Shown here: positions 1 through 6,604 of the stretch, in pieces
Numbering within the stretch: position 1 is the stretch's first letter
Layout of the letters: every line of letters begins with the position of its first letter
Assembly (NCBI GenBank): GCA_002327985.1
Contig: DCVM01000111.1
Span: forward strand, 1 to 9,671
Origin: Syntrophaceae bacterium UBA2188
GTDB lineage: Bacteria; Desulfobacterota; BSN033; UBA1163
Reading direction: 5' to 3'
DNA length: 9,671 nucleotides
Notes under the pieces: model-generated
Databases searched by the model: none
The model's input: only the letters and a program-made list of their open reading frames with translations
Told to the model about the DNA's origin: nothing
Position numbers and translations under genes: made by a program

Positions 1-1
1 C

Positions 2-82
2 CCCCCATTTCACGGAACCGCTGGGCAAAAATTTGGACTATTGACATCCTTGATGCGAATGGGTAAAATGGCGACCGATTGA
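2..82 (+). CDS. possible C-terminal end of an upstream gene (partial)
   Basis: The frame starting at base 2 is open from the window edge to a TGA at 80-82 and gives 26 residues ending in GLLTSLMRMGKMATD. The mix of Gly, hydrophobic and basic residues looks protein-like, but 26 codons are too few to prove coding and I do not recognise the family. Frame 1 is also open, up to a TAA at 64-66, and looks less protein-like. If this is a real gene end, the promoter at 41-69 lies inside it and the Liv-type genes begin 98 bases downstream. The alternative is that the stretch is simply intergenic. Confidence 0.3.
   Translation, partial: PPFHGTAGQKFGLLTSLMRMGKMATD
41..69 (+). promoter_or_regulatory. sigma70-type promoter for the Liv-type operon
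   Basis: TTGACA at 41-46 is a perfect -35 hexamer. TAAAAT at 64-69 matches five of six bases of the -10 consensus, and the spacer is the ideal 17 bp. Transcription would start near base 76, leaving a leader of about 105 bases before the binding-protein ATG at 181. This is the strongest promoter-like element I see in the window and it sits directly ahead of the five-gene ABC cluster. I see no convincing operator palindrome around it. The assignment rests on sequence match alone. Confidence 0.65.
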
Positions 83-105
83 AAAGAGGGAGGGAATTAA
101 AAAAG

Positions 106-115
106 AAGGAGGTGA
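106..115 (+). promoter_or_regulatory. orphan perfect Shine-Dalgarno sequence in the leader
   Basis: AAGGAGGTGA is a perfect complement to the 3' end of bacterial 16S rRNA, yet no ATG, GTG or TTG lies at a usable distance downstream. It sits inside a nearly pure purine tract (about 81-125) in the presumed 5' leader. The only codon that could be pressed into service is a CTG at 128, which would give a 13-codon frame (residues LFLIQKNFKLFIF) ending at 167-169, overlapping the real ribosome binding site. The element may be a ribosome standby site, a relic, or chance in purine-rich DNA. Confidence 0.35.
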
Positions 116-180
116 GGGAGAAGGGCACTGTTTCTGATTCAAAAGAATTTTAAACTTTTTATTTTTTGAAGGAGGATGGT

Positions 181-1494
181 ATGAAACCAAGTAAAAGAAT
201 TTTCCTTTTTTTGTTTGTTTCGATCTTATCGGTTTTGATTGTTTGCCCCACCCTTCTTGCCGCCGAGAAGGAGATTAAGATCGGGGTGATCCTTCCCCTC
301 TCCGGAGCTCTTGCCCCGATAGGAAAAAGTCTGAAAGAAGGGGCTGAGCTGGCCGCGGATATCGTGAACAAAAAATATCCTGATCTGGATATCTCGATTG
401 CGAAATGGGAAGGAATTCCAAATTTAGGCGGAGCGAAGATTAAACTTATCTTTGCCGACCACAGAGGGGACCCGGGGTGGGGGGCGGATCAAGCCAAGAG
501 ACTGATCGAAGATGAAAAAGTGATCGGACTGATTGGCTGTTACAATAGCGCCGTGACAAAGACCGCCTCGGTGGAGGCTGAACGAGCGGGTATTCCTTTT
601 ATCAACCCCGATTCGACCTCTCCGGCACTAACCAAAAGAGAATTAAAGTGGTTCTGGAGGGTGACTCCTCACGAGACTTGGTTCACGGCGGATCTCTTCA
701 ATCTTTTAGATGGTTTGATTGCCGGGAAGGCTCCAGGGGTGAAGGCTATCTCTAAAAAAGACCTCGAGCCCTTAGCGGTGGCCGGAGAAAACACGGAGTG
801 GGGCGCGGCTTCGATATTGGAGATTGAGAAGTTTGCGAAGGAAAAGGGATGGAAGATTTCAGAGTCGATTAAGTACCCCCATAAGGCAGCGGACCTGACG
901 AGTGAGGCGAGGAGAATGATCGCCTCCAAATCTCCTACTTTCTTGTTTGCCCCCTATGTGGCCGATGCGATCCTCTTTATCAAAACCCTCAAGGAGATGA
1001 AAGCGGCGCCCCATATGATTTGGGGACAGGATGCCGGTTTTGTTGAGGCTGATTTTTACAAAACACTTGGAGCGGATGTGAACGGCATTTTGACACGCGA
1101 CCTCTTCTCACCTGAATTATCAAAGGTGAAGCCCGTCGCAGGCAAAATTAATGAGATGTACAAGAAAATGACAGGGTACGATTTTTCCGGGAGTTCCGCA
1201 AGGGACTTTGTGGGTGTCCAGGTCTGGGCGCATGCCTTAAACAACGCCAAATCTACCAATCCAAAGGCGATTCAAAAAGCGCTGAATGAACTGAATCTTC
1301 CTGCGAAAGAGCTGATCATGCCCTGGAAAGGCGTAAAATTTGGTTCCCCGTTTCCGGGCGATACGCAACAGAATGAGCTTGGGTCAGGGGTCATCAATCA
1401 GTATCAGGGATATCCAGACGGGAAGTTACATATTATCTATCCTTTTGAATTTGCCACCTCCAAAATGATCTACCCCTTTCCGGGCTGGAAGTAA
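181..1494 (+). CDS. periplasmic substrate-binding protein of a Liv-type (HAAT) ABC transporter
   Basis: This 437-residue protein is a type I periplasmic binding protein (Peripla_BP_6/LivK-like) that captures the solute and delivers it to the LivHMGF membrane complex encoded just downstream. Residues 1-28 form a Sec signal peptide: basic PSKR, a long hydrophobic core, then cleavage near LLAA. There is no lipobox, so it should be soluble. The mature protein opens with IKIGVILPLSGALAPIG (32-48) and then shows the family pattern FADHRGDPGWGADQAKRLI (91-109), GCYNSAVTKTAS (119-130) and IPFINPDSTSPAL (138-150), the usual ligand-pocket and hinge regions. At 437 residues it is longer than E. coli LivK (about 370). 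I chose ATG 181 because AAGGAGG at 169-175 precedes it by 5 bases; a TTG at 166 is in frame but ahead of that site. Substrate is unknown: relatives bind amino acids, amides, urea or aromatic acids, so I give no symbol. Confidence 0.93.
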   Translation: MKPSKRIFLFLFVSILSVLIVCPTLLAAEKEIKIGVILPLSGALAPIGKSLKEGAELAADIVNKKYPDLDISIAKWEGIPNLGGAKIKLIFADHRGDPGWGADQAKRLIEDEKVIGLIGCYNSAVTKTASVEAERAGIPFINPDSTSPALTKRELKWFWRVTPHETWFTADLFNLLDGLIAGKAPGVKAISKKDLEPLAVAGENTEWGAASILEIEKFAKEKGWKISESIKYPHKAADLTSEARRMIASKSPTFLFAPYVADAILFIKTLKEMKAAPHMIWGQDAGFVEADFYKTLGADVNGILTRDLFSPELSKVKPVAGKINEMYKKMTGYDFSGSSARDFVGVQVWAHALNNAKSTNPKAIQKALNELNLPAKELIMPWKGVKFGSPFPGDTQQNELGSGVINQYQGYPDGKLHIIYPFEFATSKMIYPFPGWK

Positions 1495-1509
1495 GGCAAA
1501 AGAGTTGCC
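1495..1509 (+). other. small hairpin directly after the binding-protein stop codon
   Basis: GGCAA at 1495-1499 pairs perfectly with TTGCC at 1505-1509 around the 5-base loop AAGAG. It begins on the base after the stop codon. No U-run follows, so it is not a standard intrinsic terminator. With the larger hairpin at 1526-1567 it forms a tandem structure in the 102-base gap before livH. A 5-bp stem alone could be chance. Confidence 0.4.
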
Positions 1510-1525
1510 CAAATCAATGAGGGAT

Positions 1526-1567
1526 GTGAGCAGCATGGCCCATGAAAAGATGAGCTGTGCTGCTCAC
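1526..1567 (+). other. long stem-loop between the binding-protein gene and livH
   Basis: GTGAGCAGCA (1526-1535) is the exact reverse complement of TGCTGCTCAC (1558-1567). The stem continues inward through two G-U pairs and two G-C pairs to 1539/1554. After one C-A mismatch it gains three more pairs (1541-1543 with 1550-1552), closing on a GAAAAG hexaloop. No U-tract follows, so full termination is unlikely. Hairpins at this position in binding-protein-dependent transporter operons are known to protect the upstream mRNA or attenuate read-through, so that binding protein exceeds membrane subunits. That role here is inferred. The hairpin ends 29 bases before the livH ATG. Confidence 0.7.
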
Positions 1568-1596
1568 TTCTATATTCAGAAGCGATTGGACCCGAA

Positions 1597-2454
1597 ATGG
1601 AATTAGTCACTCAAATCGTTCTTTATGGTATATTAATGGGTTTAATCTTCGCCCTGATCGCCCTGGGCCTTTCCCTTATCTTTGGGGTGATGAATATCGT
1701 CAATTTTGCCCATGGGGAATTTATGATGGTGGGGATGTATATTGCCTATATCCTCTCCACCACGCTCCATCTCGATCCTCTGATCGCCCTGCCCATTGCC
1801 GCTGCTGCAGGATATTTATTGGGAGTGATGAGTTACCATCTTCTCGTTCATCACATTCTTCGCGGCCCGATGGTCGCTCAACTCTTCGGGACATTCGGAT
1901 TAATGCTCTTTCTTCGATATCTGGCTATGTTTATTTTTACTCCAGATGTCCGTTCCGTCGGTCAGGGAATCCTTGTGGGAAAGACCATTTCCTTAGGCTG
2001 GTTGACCTTTGACGTGAGCAAATTTGTTGCTGCCGGGCTCAGCCTTTTACTCTTCGCATTGGTTTACCTGATGATCAATCGAACCAAGTTGGGAAGGGCC
2101 TTAAAGGCGACCTCCCTCGATGCAGAAGCCGCACAGTATATGGGTATCGATACGAAAAAGATGAACGCTTTAGCCTGGGGCATTGGTGGCGCGACCGTAG
2201 GGATTGCTGGGGCTCTTCTTGCGCATTTCTATTATGTCACGCCAACCGTAGGAATGCTTTTCACGCTCATCGCCTTTGCAACGGTGGCCTTAGGCGGATT
2301 CGGAAGTATTGTCGGGGCTTTTCTTGCCGGTCTTATTATTGGTCTCATCATGGTTGTGAGTGGCCAATATGTGAGCGAACTGAAATTTACCTTTATCTAT
2401 ATTGTCTATTTCCTGGTCGTCGTATTTAGACCTCGTGGTCTATTCGGATGGTAA
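1597..2454 (+). CDS. livH: Liv-type ABC transporter permease LivH
   Basis: This 285-residue inner-membrane protein is one of the two channel subunits that move the solute received from the binding protein. It is hydrophobic throughout, with about eight predicted membrane spans. Family marks are MNIVNFAHGEFMMVGMY (32-48); the cytoplasmic loop LGRALKATSLDAEAAQYMGI (165-184), which should dock on an ATPase subunit; the Gly/Ala-rich segment ALGGFGSIVGAFLAGLIIG (231-249); and the C-terminal RPRGLFGW (278-285), typical of LivH. Length is normal. The ATG at 1597 has only a weak upstream match (TTGGA), and it follows a strong hairpin, so its translation may be lower than that of the binding protein. 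The next gene starts one base after this stop codon. Confidence 0.95.
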   Translation: MELVTQIVLYGILMGLIFALIALGLSLIFGVMNIVNFAHGEFMMVGMYIAYILSTTLHLDPLIALPIAAAAGYLLGVMSYHLLVHHILRGPMVAQLFGTFGLMLFLRYLAMFIFTPDVRSVGQGILVGKTISLGWLTFDVSKFVAAGLSLLLFALVYLMINRTKLGRALKATSLDAEAAQYMGIDTKKMNALAWGIGGATVGIAGALLAHFYYVTPTVGMLFTLIAFATVALGGFGSIVGAFLAGLIIGLIMVVSGQYVSELKFTFIYIVYFLVVVFRPRGLFGW

Positions 2455-2455
2455 G

Positions 2456-3451
2456 ATGCGGCAGGTTCTAAAAAATATTTTGTCACTGGAAGACCGCCCC
2501 CGTTCGGAGAAGATCGGCTTTATTATTTTCATCGTGATCATCCTCGTTTTTCCTTGGGTGGTTGAAGGCTCCTATGCCAGAGCCGTCATGATCAAGTTTC
2601 TCCTTTTTGCCTTATTTGGCCTGGGATGGAATCTCATCGGGGGCTATGGGGGTCAGGTCGATCTTGGACAGGCCAAGAATGTGGGCTTTGGAGCCTATGC
2701 CACTGCCCTCATGATGGTCTGGTGGAAGGTGCCCTTCTGGCTCACCCTTTTACCTGGAATGGCCTTCGCCACAGCAGAATCCTTTGCGGTGGCTTATCCG
2801 ATGTTCCGTCTTCGAGGCCATTACTTTGCCATCGCCACGCTCTGTGTGGCTTTAGTCTGGAAGGAGCTTTTCGTCTTCTGGGACTGGACAGGAGGAGCAC
2901 GGGGCGTAGAGATTCCGATCAGACCCACTCCCGACTTCGCCTACATGCAATTTGGCTCGCCGATTTATTACCATTACTTTATTTTCCTACTCTTTATCGC
3001 ACAGCTCTTATTTATGAATTGGTTTAGAAAGTCAAAACTGGGCTATCAACTCCAAGCGATCAGGGATAATGAAGAAGCCGCGGCCAGTTTAGGAATCAAT
3101 GTGACCAATACCAAAGTCATCACTTATTGCATCACGGCCGCGCTGGGTGCTATGGGTGGAAGTTTTATGGCCGCCTACTACCTTTATATTGATCCAGATT
3201 TTGTGATGCCATTGGATCTATCTATTTTAATAGCGATGACGGTGATGGTTGGGGGAGCGGGTTCGATGTGGGGCCCGATCCTCGGTGCCGCCATTCTCAT
3301 CCCTTTGGATATGTATCTGGGCGCCTGGTTAGGGGGTCAGAAACGCTTGGGCATCGATTATATGATCTATGCGTTAATCATGATGTTCATCGCCGCTCGT
3401 GAGCCCAAGGGGATTTGGGGGGTTTTTGAGAGAATGAGGAGAAGGAGATAA
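2456..3451 (+). CDS. livM: Liv-type ABC transporter permease LivM
   Basis: This 331-residue protein is the second membrane subunit and partner of LivH. After a basic, cytoplasmic N-terminus (to about residue 20) it has a first span at 21-36 and roughly nine to ten spans in all. The family signature GGYGGQVDLGQAKNVGFGAY lies at 62-81. The ATPase-contacting EAA-type loop AIRDNEEAAASLGI is at 201-214, and VGGAGSMWGPILGA at 265-278 is the conserved late-membrane segment. The tail EPKGIWGVFERMRRRR ends in basic residues. The ATG at 2456 lies one base after the livH stop and has little Shine-Dalgarno sequence, so translation probably depends on ribosomes finishing livH. An in-frame GTG at 2435 would overlap livH by 20 bases and is a less likely start. 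The frame is intact. Confidence 0.95.
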   Translation: MRQVLKNILSLEDRPRSEKIGFIIFIVIILVFPWVVEGSYARAVMIKFLLFALFGLGWNLIGGYGGQVDLGQAKNVGFGAYATALMMVWWKVPFWLTLLPGMAFATAESFAVAYPMFRLRGHYFAIATLCVALVWKELFVFWDWTGGARGVEIPIRPTPDFAYMQFGSPIYYHYFIFLLFIAQLLFMNWFRKSKLGYQLQAIRDNEEAAASLGINVTNTKVITYCITAALGAMGGSFMAAYYLYIDPDFVMPLDLSILIAMTVMVGGAGSMWGPILGAAILIPLDMYLGAWLGGQKRLGIDYMIYALIMMFIAAREPKGIWGVFERMRRRR

Positions 3452-3462
3452 CGTAGAGGGAT

Positions 3463-4191
3463 ATGTTGCTCGAGGTGAGGAACCTGGTCAAGGAATTCGG
3501 AGGAGTAGTCGCCAACGCGGATATCTCTCTTGAGATAGAACGGGGAATGACGGTTGGATTGATTGGTCCGAATGGGGCTGGGAAGACCACTCTATTCAAC
3601 TGCATCGCCGGTTACTATAAACCCACTGGCGGAAAGGTCTTTTTCGGTGGGAAAGAGATTACCGGCTGGCCGGCTCATCAGGTCGCTAAAATAGGGATCG
3701 CCAGGACTTTCCAGGGCATGAAGATCATGCCGAACCTAACCGTCGAGGAGAATGTTATGGTAGGGGCCTTCTGTCGAACCCGCGACCGGCAGATAGCCAA
3801 AAAGAAAGCTCAGGAAATCCTGGAAGGATTAAATCTCGTTCAAGAGATCAACATCTACCCTACAGAACTGCCTATTGCCACTCAAAAAAGAATTGAATTA
3901 GGCCGGGCCCTGGCGACAAACCCTCAACTTTTAATGTTAGATGAGATTGCAGCCGGTCTCAATCCGATAGAAACCAAAGAGATCATTCAAGTCTTGAAAA
4001 GGATGAAAGAAGAAAGGGATCTCACCCTCTTTTTAACCGAACATGTCATGGAGTTTGTCATGACCATCTCAGAGGTGGTGACGGTCATGGCGGCAGGAAG
4101 AAAAATCGCAGAGGGACCGCCTAAAGAGGTGGCAAAACAGGAGAGGGTCATCGAGGCATACCTCGGGAAAAGATATGCTAAAGGTCAATAA
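3463..4191 (+). CDS. livG: Liv-type ABC transporter ATPase LivG
   Basis: This 242-residue cytoplasmic ATPase pairs with LivF to power LivHM. Visible elements are Walker A GPNGAGKT (35-42), the Q-loop region ARTFQGMKIMPNLTVEENV (80-98), Walker B LLMLDE (156-161) with catalytic Glu161, and switch histidine His194 in LTEHVME. The C-terminus EAYLGKRY is the usual LivG ending. The oddity is the ABC signature: where canonical ATPases have LSGGQ, this protein reads LPIAT (136-140), replacing the key glycine by Ala139, and the motif after Walker B is DEIAAGL rather than DEPAAGL. From memory, some LivG-like proteins carry similar LPLA...KR and DEV forms, so it may be a subfamily trait rather than damage. 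ATG 3463 is preceded by GAGGG only 2 bases upstream; TTG at 3466 is an alternative start one codon later. The gene overlaps livF by 17 bases. Confidence 0.94.
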   Translation: MLLEVRNLVKEFGGVVANADISLEIERGMTVGLIGPNGAGKTTLFNCIAGYYKPTGGKVFFGGKEITGWPAHQVAKIGIARTFQGMKIMPNLTVEENVMVGAFCRTRDRQIAKKKAQEILEGLNLVQEINIYPTELPIATQKRIELGRALATNPQLLMLDEIAAGLNPIETKEIIQVLKRMKEERDLTLFLTEHVMEFVMTISEVVTVMAAGRKIAEGPPKEVAKQERVIEAYLGKRYAKGQ

Positions 4192-4879
4192 TATCCAAGT
4201 CCATTATGGAAGAATTCCAGCGCTCCATGGAGTGACGTTTGAGGTAAAAGAGAGGGAATTAGTGTCGATTGTGGGGGCAAATGGGGCCGGTAAGAGCACC
4301 ACGTTGAAGACGATCGTCGGGGCCCTGAGTCCCGTGTCTGGAAATATCGAGTTTAACGGATTGGATATAACAGGGAGACATTCTCCAGAGATTGTCCGGT
4401 TAGGGATCACCTATGTCCCCGAGGCAAGGCATATTTTTGGACCCTTGACAGTAGAAGAGAACCTCCTTCTGGGAGCTTTCATTCTCCAATCAAAGGAGGA
4501 AGTTGAAGAGGGTTTAGAATTTGTTTACAGGCTCTTCCCCAGATTAGAAGAGCGTAAAAAACAGCAAGGAGGAACCCTCAGCGGCGGTGAGCAGCAAATG
4601 CTTGCCATCGGAAGGGGGTTGATGTCCAACCCAAAACTTCTCATGCTCGATGAACCCTCCTTAGGTTTGATGCCAAAATTGGTGGATGAGATGCTGGGAG
4701 CGGTAGCCAAATTGAAAGACTCAGGGAAAACCATTCTCCTCGTTGAACAAAATGTTCGGGAAGCCCTTGAATTATCCGACCGTGGCTATGTCCTTCAAAC
4801 CGGCCGAACCATCCACCAAGGAACAGGAAAAGAACTCCTCAACGCCGAAGTCATCAAAAAAGCCTTCCTCGGGCTTTAA
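4175..4879 (+). CDS. livF: Liv-type ABC transporter ATPase LivF
   Basis: This 234-residue cytoplasmic ATPase is the partner of LivG. Walker A is GANGAGKS (34-41). The LivF-type segment YVPEARHIFGPLTVEENL (80-97) has Glu where other ABC ATPases have the Q-loop Gln. The signature is canonical LSGGEQQM (135-142) and Walker B is LLMLDE (155-160) with catalytic Glu160. The switch position is Gln192 in LLVEQNV rather than His, as is usual in LivF proteins. Length and the C-terminus KKAFLGL are normal. Its ATG lies 17 bases inside livG in another frame, so the two should be translationally coupled and made in near-equal amounts. It is the last gene of the first block, followed by a 183-base gap. Confidence 0.95.
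   Translation: MLKVNNIQVHYGRIPALHGVTFEVKERELVSIVGANGAGKSTTLKTIVGALSPVSGNIEFNGLDITGRHSPEIVRLGITYVPEARHIFGPLTVEENLLLGAFILQSKEEVEEGLEFVYRLFPRLEERKKQQGGTLSGGEQQMLAIGRGLMSNPKLLMLDEPSLGLMPKLVDEMLGAVAKLKDSGKTILLVEQNVREALELSDRGYVLQTGRTIHQGTGKELLNAEVIKKAFLGL
4856..4877 (-). terminator. possible terminator read on the - strand at the end of livF
   Basis: AAAGCC (4859-4864) and GGCTTT (4872-4877) form a 6-bp stem around a 7-base loop, preceded on the + strand by a run of six A (4856-4861, partly within the stem). Read on the - strand this is a hairpin followed by U residues, the form of an intrinsic terminator. On the + strand there is no U-run after it. It lies inside the final livF codons, so chance is quite possible. 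If real it would stop antisense transcription entering livF. Confidence 0.22.
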
Positions 4880-4920
4880 GCGATCTCGCTATTAAACACA
4901 CCCTCCGAGAACACTTCCAT

Positions 4921-4937
4921 GTCTACGGCAAGTAGAC
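4921..4937 (+). other. perfect intergenic hairpin between the two transport blocks
   Basis: GTCTAC (4921-4926) and GTAGAC (4932-4937) pair perfectly across the loop GGCAA. It lies in the 183-base gap between livF and the CoA ligase gene. No U-run follows, so I do not call it a terminator. As an inverted repeat about 110 bases ahead of the probable start site it could also be a protein binding site. Another short inverted repeat, AGCGA-TC-TCGCT, lies at 4879-4890. The rest of the gap holds the promoter at 5011-5039 and nothing else I recognise. Confidence 0.4.
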
Positions 4938-5010
4938 CCTTATCATGTGGATTTTATTGGTGTGGAATGGATCATGAAACAGAGACTTAAAAAAAACCCT
5001 GTTCTCTTAC

Positions 5011-5039
5011 TTGACGAATGAATTATTTTTTTATAGAGT
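5011..5039 (+). promoter_or_regulatory. probable sigma70-type promoter for the CoA ligase/TRAP operon
   Basis: TTGACG at 5011-5016 matches five of six -35 bases. TAGAGT at 5034-5039, at 17-bp spacing, matches four of six -10 bases; an alternative TATAGA at 5032-5037 has 15-bp spacing. An A8 tract at 4989-4996 sits where an UP element would be. The start site would fall near 5046, giving a very short leader that is almost entirely the ribosome binding site (AGGAGAGAGG, 5046-5055). The match is weaker than that of the promoter at 41-69, but it is the best candidate in the gap. Confidence 0.45.
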
Positions 5040-5062
5040 CGCTTTAGGAGAGAGGTTTTTTT

Positions 5063-6604
5063 ATGGATGTTGGCCAAATTCTGACCCTAACGACTCATAA
5101 GTACCCTAACCGGATAGCGATTCTCTTTGAGGAAAAGCGGTTTACCTATCAGGAATTCAACGGTCGGGTCAATCAATGTGCTCACTCCCTGCTTAAAATG
5201 GGATTAAGGAAAGGGGAGAAGGTGGCGGTTCTTCTTTTCAACTCAAACCATTTTGTCGAGGCCTATTTCGCCACAGCCAAGGTGGGTGGGGTTTTCACAC
5301 CCATTAATTTTCGCTTCGCCCCGGAGGAAGTCCGTTATATTCTGAATAATTCCGATGCCCGCTTTTTTATCTTTGGGGAAGAATTTTCAGGCCTCGTTGA
5401 GGTGATTCGATCCCGTCTCCAGAAGGTTGAGACTTTTATCTCGGCTGGAAATAAGAAGGTTAAGGGTTCCCTCAATTATGAAACCATATTAAAAAAATCA
5501 AAAAAAGAAGATCCTGCTATCAATCTTTCAGAGAGAGATGAATGTCAACTGATGTATACTTCGGGAACGACAGGCAGGCCCAAAGGGGCACTCATCACAC
5601 ATGGAAATATTCTCTGGAACCTGATCAATACCATTGTGGGAAGGGAGGACCAAGAAGGAGAAATTTCTCTGGTCATCGGCCCACTTTATCATACCGCAGC
5701 CCTGAATAACCACTTCACTGTTCCAGTGGCCTTGGCCGGGACGAGCATTCTCATCAAGCGTTTTGAACCCAGGAGCGTGATGGAGACCATCGAAAAAGAA
5801 AAAGTGAATGTGATCTCAGGGGCACCCGCCATGTATCACCTCCTTCTTGCTCTCCCGAATGTGGAAAGATATGACACCCGCTCCGTCATCAAATGTACAA
5901 CAGGGGCTTCCATCCTTCCCGATGAAACCAAGGAGAGATTGTTAACACTCTTTCCTAATGCCAAAGGCGTTTATGATGTTTATGGCTGTACAGAGGCCTC
6001 TCCCAACATTACGATCCTCAAGGCAAACGATTCATTCCGAAAACGGGAATGTGTGGGTCCTCCCCTTCCTTTCTTGGAGGTGAGGATTGTAGATGATAAG
6101 GATAGGGATGCTCCGCGGGGCGAGGTGGGCGAGTTGATCTGCCGAGGCCCGAATGTCATGAAAGGCTATTATAAAAATAAGCAGACCACCCGAGAAGCAC
6201 TCAAGGGAGGATGGCTTCATACCGGGGACCTTGCTCGGATGGATGACGAAGGGTTCATCTATATTGTTGATCGAAAGAAGGATATAATCGTCAGCGGAGG
6301 AGAAAATATCTATCCCAGAGAGATCGAGGAAGTGCTTTATCACCACCCCAAGATCCAGGAGGCCGCTGTCATTGGCGTCCCGGATCAAGTCTGGGGGGAG
6401 TCGGTGAAGGCCATGGTTGTTTTGAAAAAGGGAGAAACGATGAAAGAAGAGGAGGTGATCGAATACTGCAAAAATCATCTTGCCAGTTATAAGAAACCCA
6501 AATCGGTTGAGTTTGTAGAGGACCTACCCAGAAATCCATCAGGCAAGATTCTCAAGACGGTGCTGAAAGAAAAATATTTAAACCAGAGAGGAGAAAAAAC
6601 ATGA
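5063..6604 (+). CDS. AMP-forming acyl-CoA synthetase (CoA ligase)
   Basis: This 513-residue cytoplasmic enzyme of the class I adenylate-forming superfamily activates a carboxylic acid in two steps, to acyl-AMP and then acyl-CoA. All core motifs are present: the phosphate-binding loop YTSGTTGRPKGA (165-176), YDVYGCTEASP (304-314), HTGDLARMDDEGFIYIVDRKKD (386-407, including the ribose-binding Asp), the hinge and CoA-side motif SGGENIYPREIE (411-422), and PRNPSGKILK (489-498) with catalytic Lys495. Length fits fatty-acid, aromatic-acid and other carboxylate-CoA ligases, and the sequence alone does not let me fix the substrate. AGGAGAGAGG stands 7 bases before ATG 5063. The TGA at 6602-6604 overlaps the ATG of the TAXI binding protein (ATGA), which ties the enzyme to the TRAP importer. 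The likely job is to trap the imported acid as its CoA ester. Confidence 0.92.
   Translation: MDVGQILTLTTHKYPNRIAILFEEKRFTYQEFNGRVNQCAHSLLKMGLRKGEKVAVLLFNSNHFVEAYFATAKVGGVFTPINFRFAPEEVRYILNNSDARFFIFGEEFSGLVEVIRSRLQKVETFISAGNKKVKGSLNYETILKKSKKEDPAINLSERDECQLMYTSGTTGRPKGALITHGNILWNLINTIVGREDQEGEISLVIGPLYHTAALNNHFTVPVALAGTSILIKRFEPRSVMETIEKEKVNVISGAPAMYHLLLALPNVERYDTRSVIKCTTGASILPDETKERLLTLFPNAKGVYDVYGCTEASPNITILKANDSFRKRECVGPPLPFLEVRIVDDKDRDAPRGEVGELICRGPNVMKGYYKNKQTTREALKGGWLHTGDLARMDDEGFIYIVDRKKDIIVSGGENIYPREIEEVLYHHPKIQEAAVIGVPDQVWGESVKAMVVLKKGETMKEEEVIEYCKNHLASYKKPKSVEFVEDLPRNPSGKILKTVLKEKYLNQRGEKT

Noticed and set aside
1557..2012. Long open frame on the + strand overlapping livH
   Set aside because: It runs in another frame over a clear LivH, its product is rich in Arg, Ser, Pro and Cys with no membrane or domain pattern, and livH explains the stretch fully.
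2626..3027. Open frame on the + strand inside livM
   Set aside because: Out-of-frame reading of conserved LivM sequence, with low-complexity Ser/Leu/His content and no ribosome binding site of note.
3892..3965. Degenerate ABC signature in LivG taken as a sign of a dying gene
   Set aside because: Walker A, Walker B, catalytic Glu161 and His194 are all intact, the frame is unbroken and the neighbouring subunits are normal. It is better read as a variant site than as a pseudogene.
4880..5062. Small RNA, riboswitch or intrinsic terminator for livF in the gap
   Set aside because: The hairpins lack a following U-run and are short. The T-rich stretch at 5026-5032 has no stem ahead of it and fits better as promoter spacer. 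No riboswitch class is recognisable.
6032..6478. 148-codon open frame on the - strand opposite the CoA ligase
   Set aside because: It mirrors the conserved ligase core motifs (387-422 region) on the opposite strand. Such antisense frames arise from codon bias, and there is no promoter or family resemblance.
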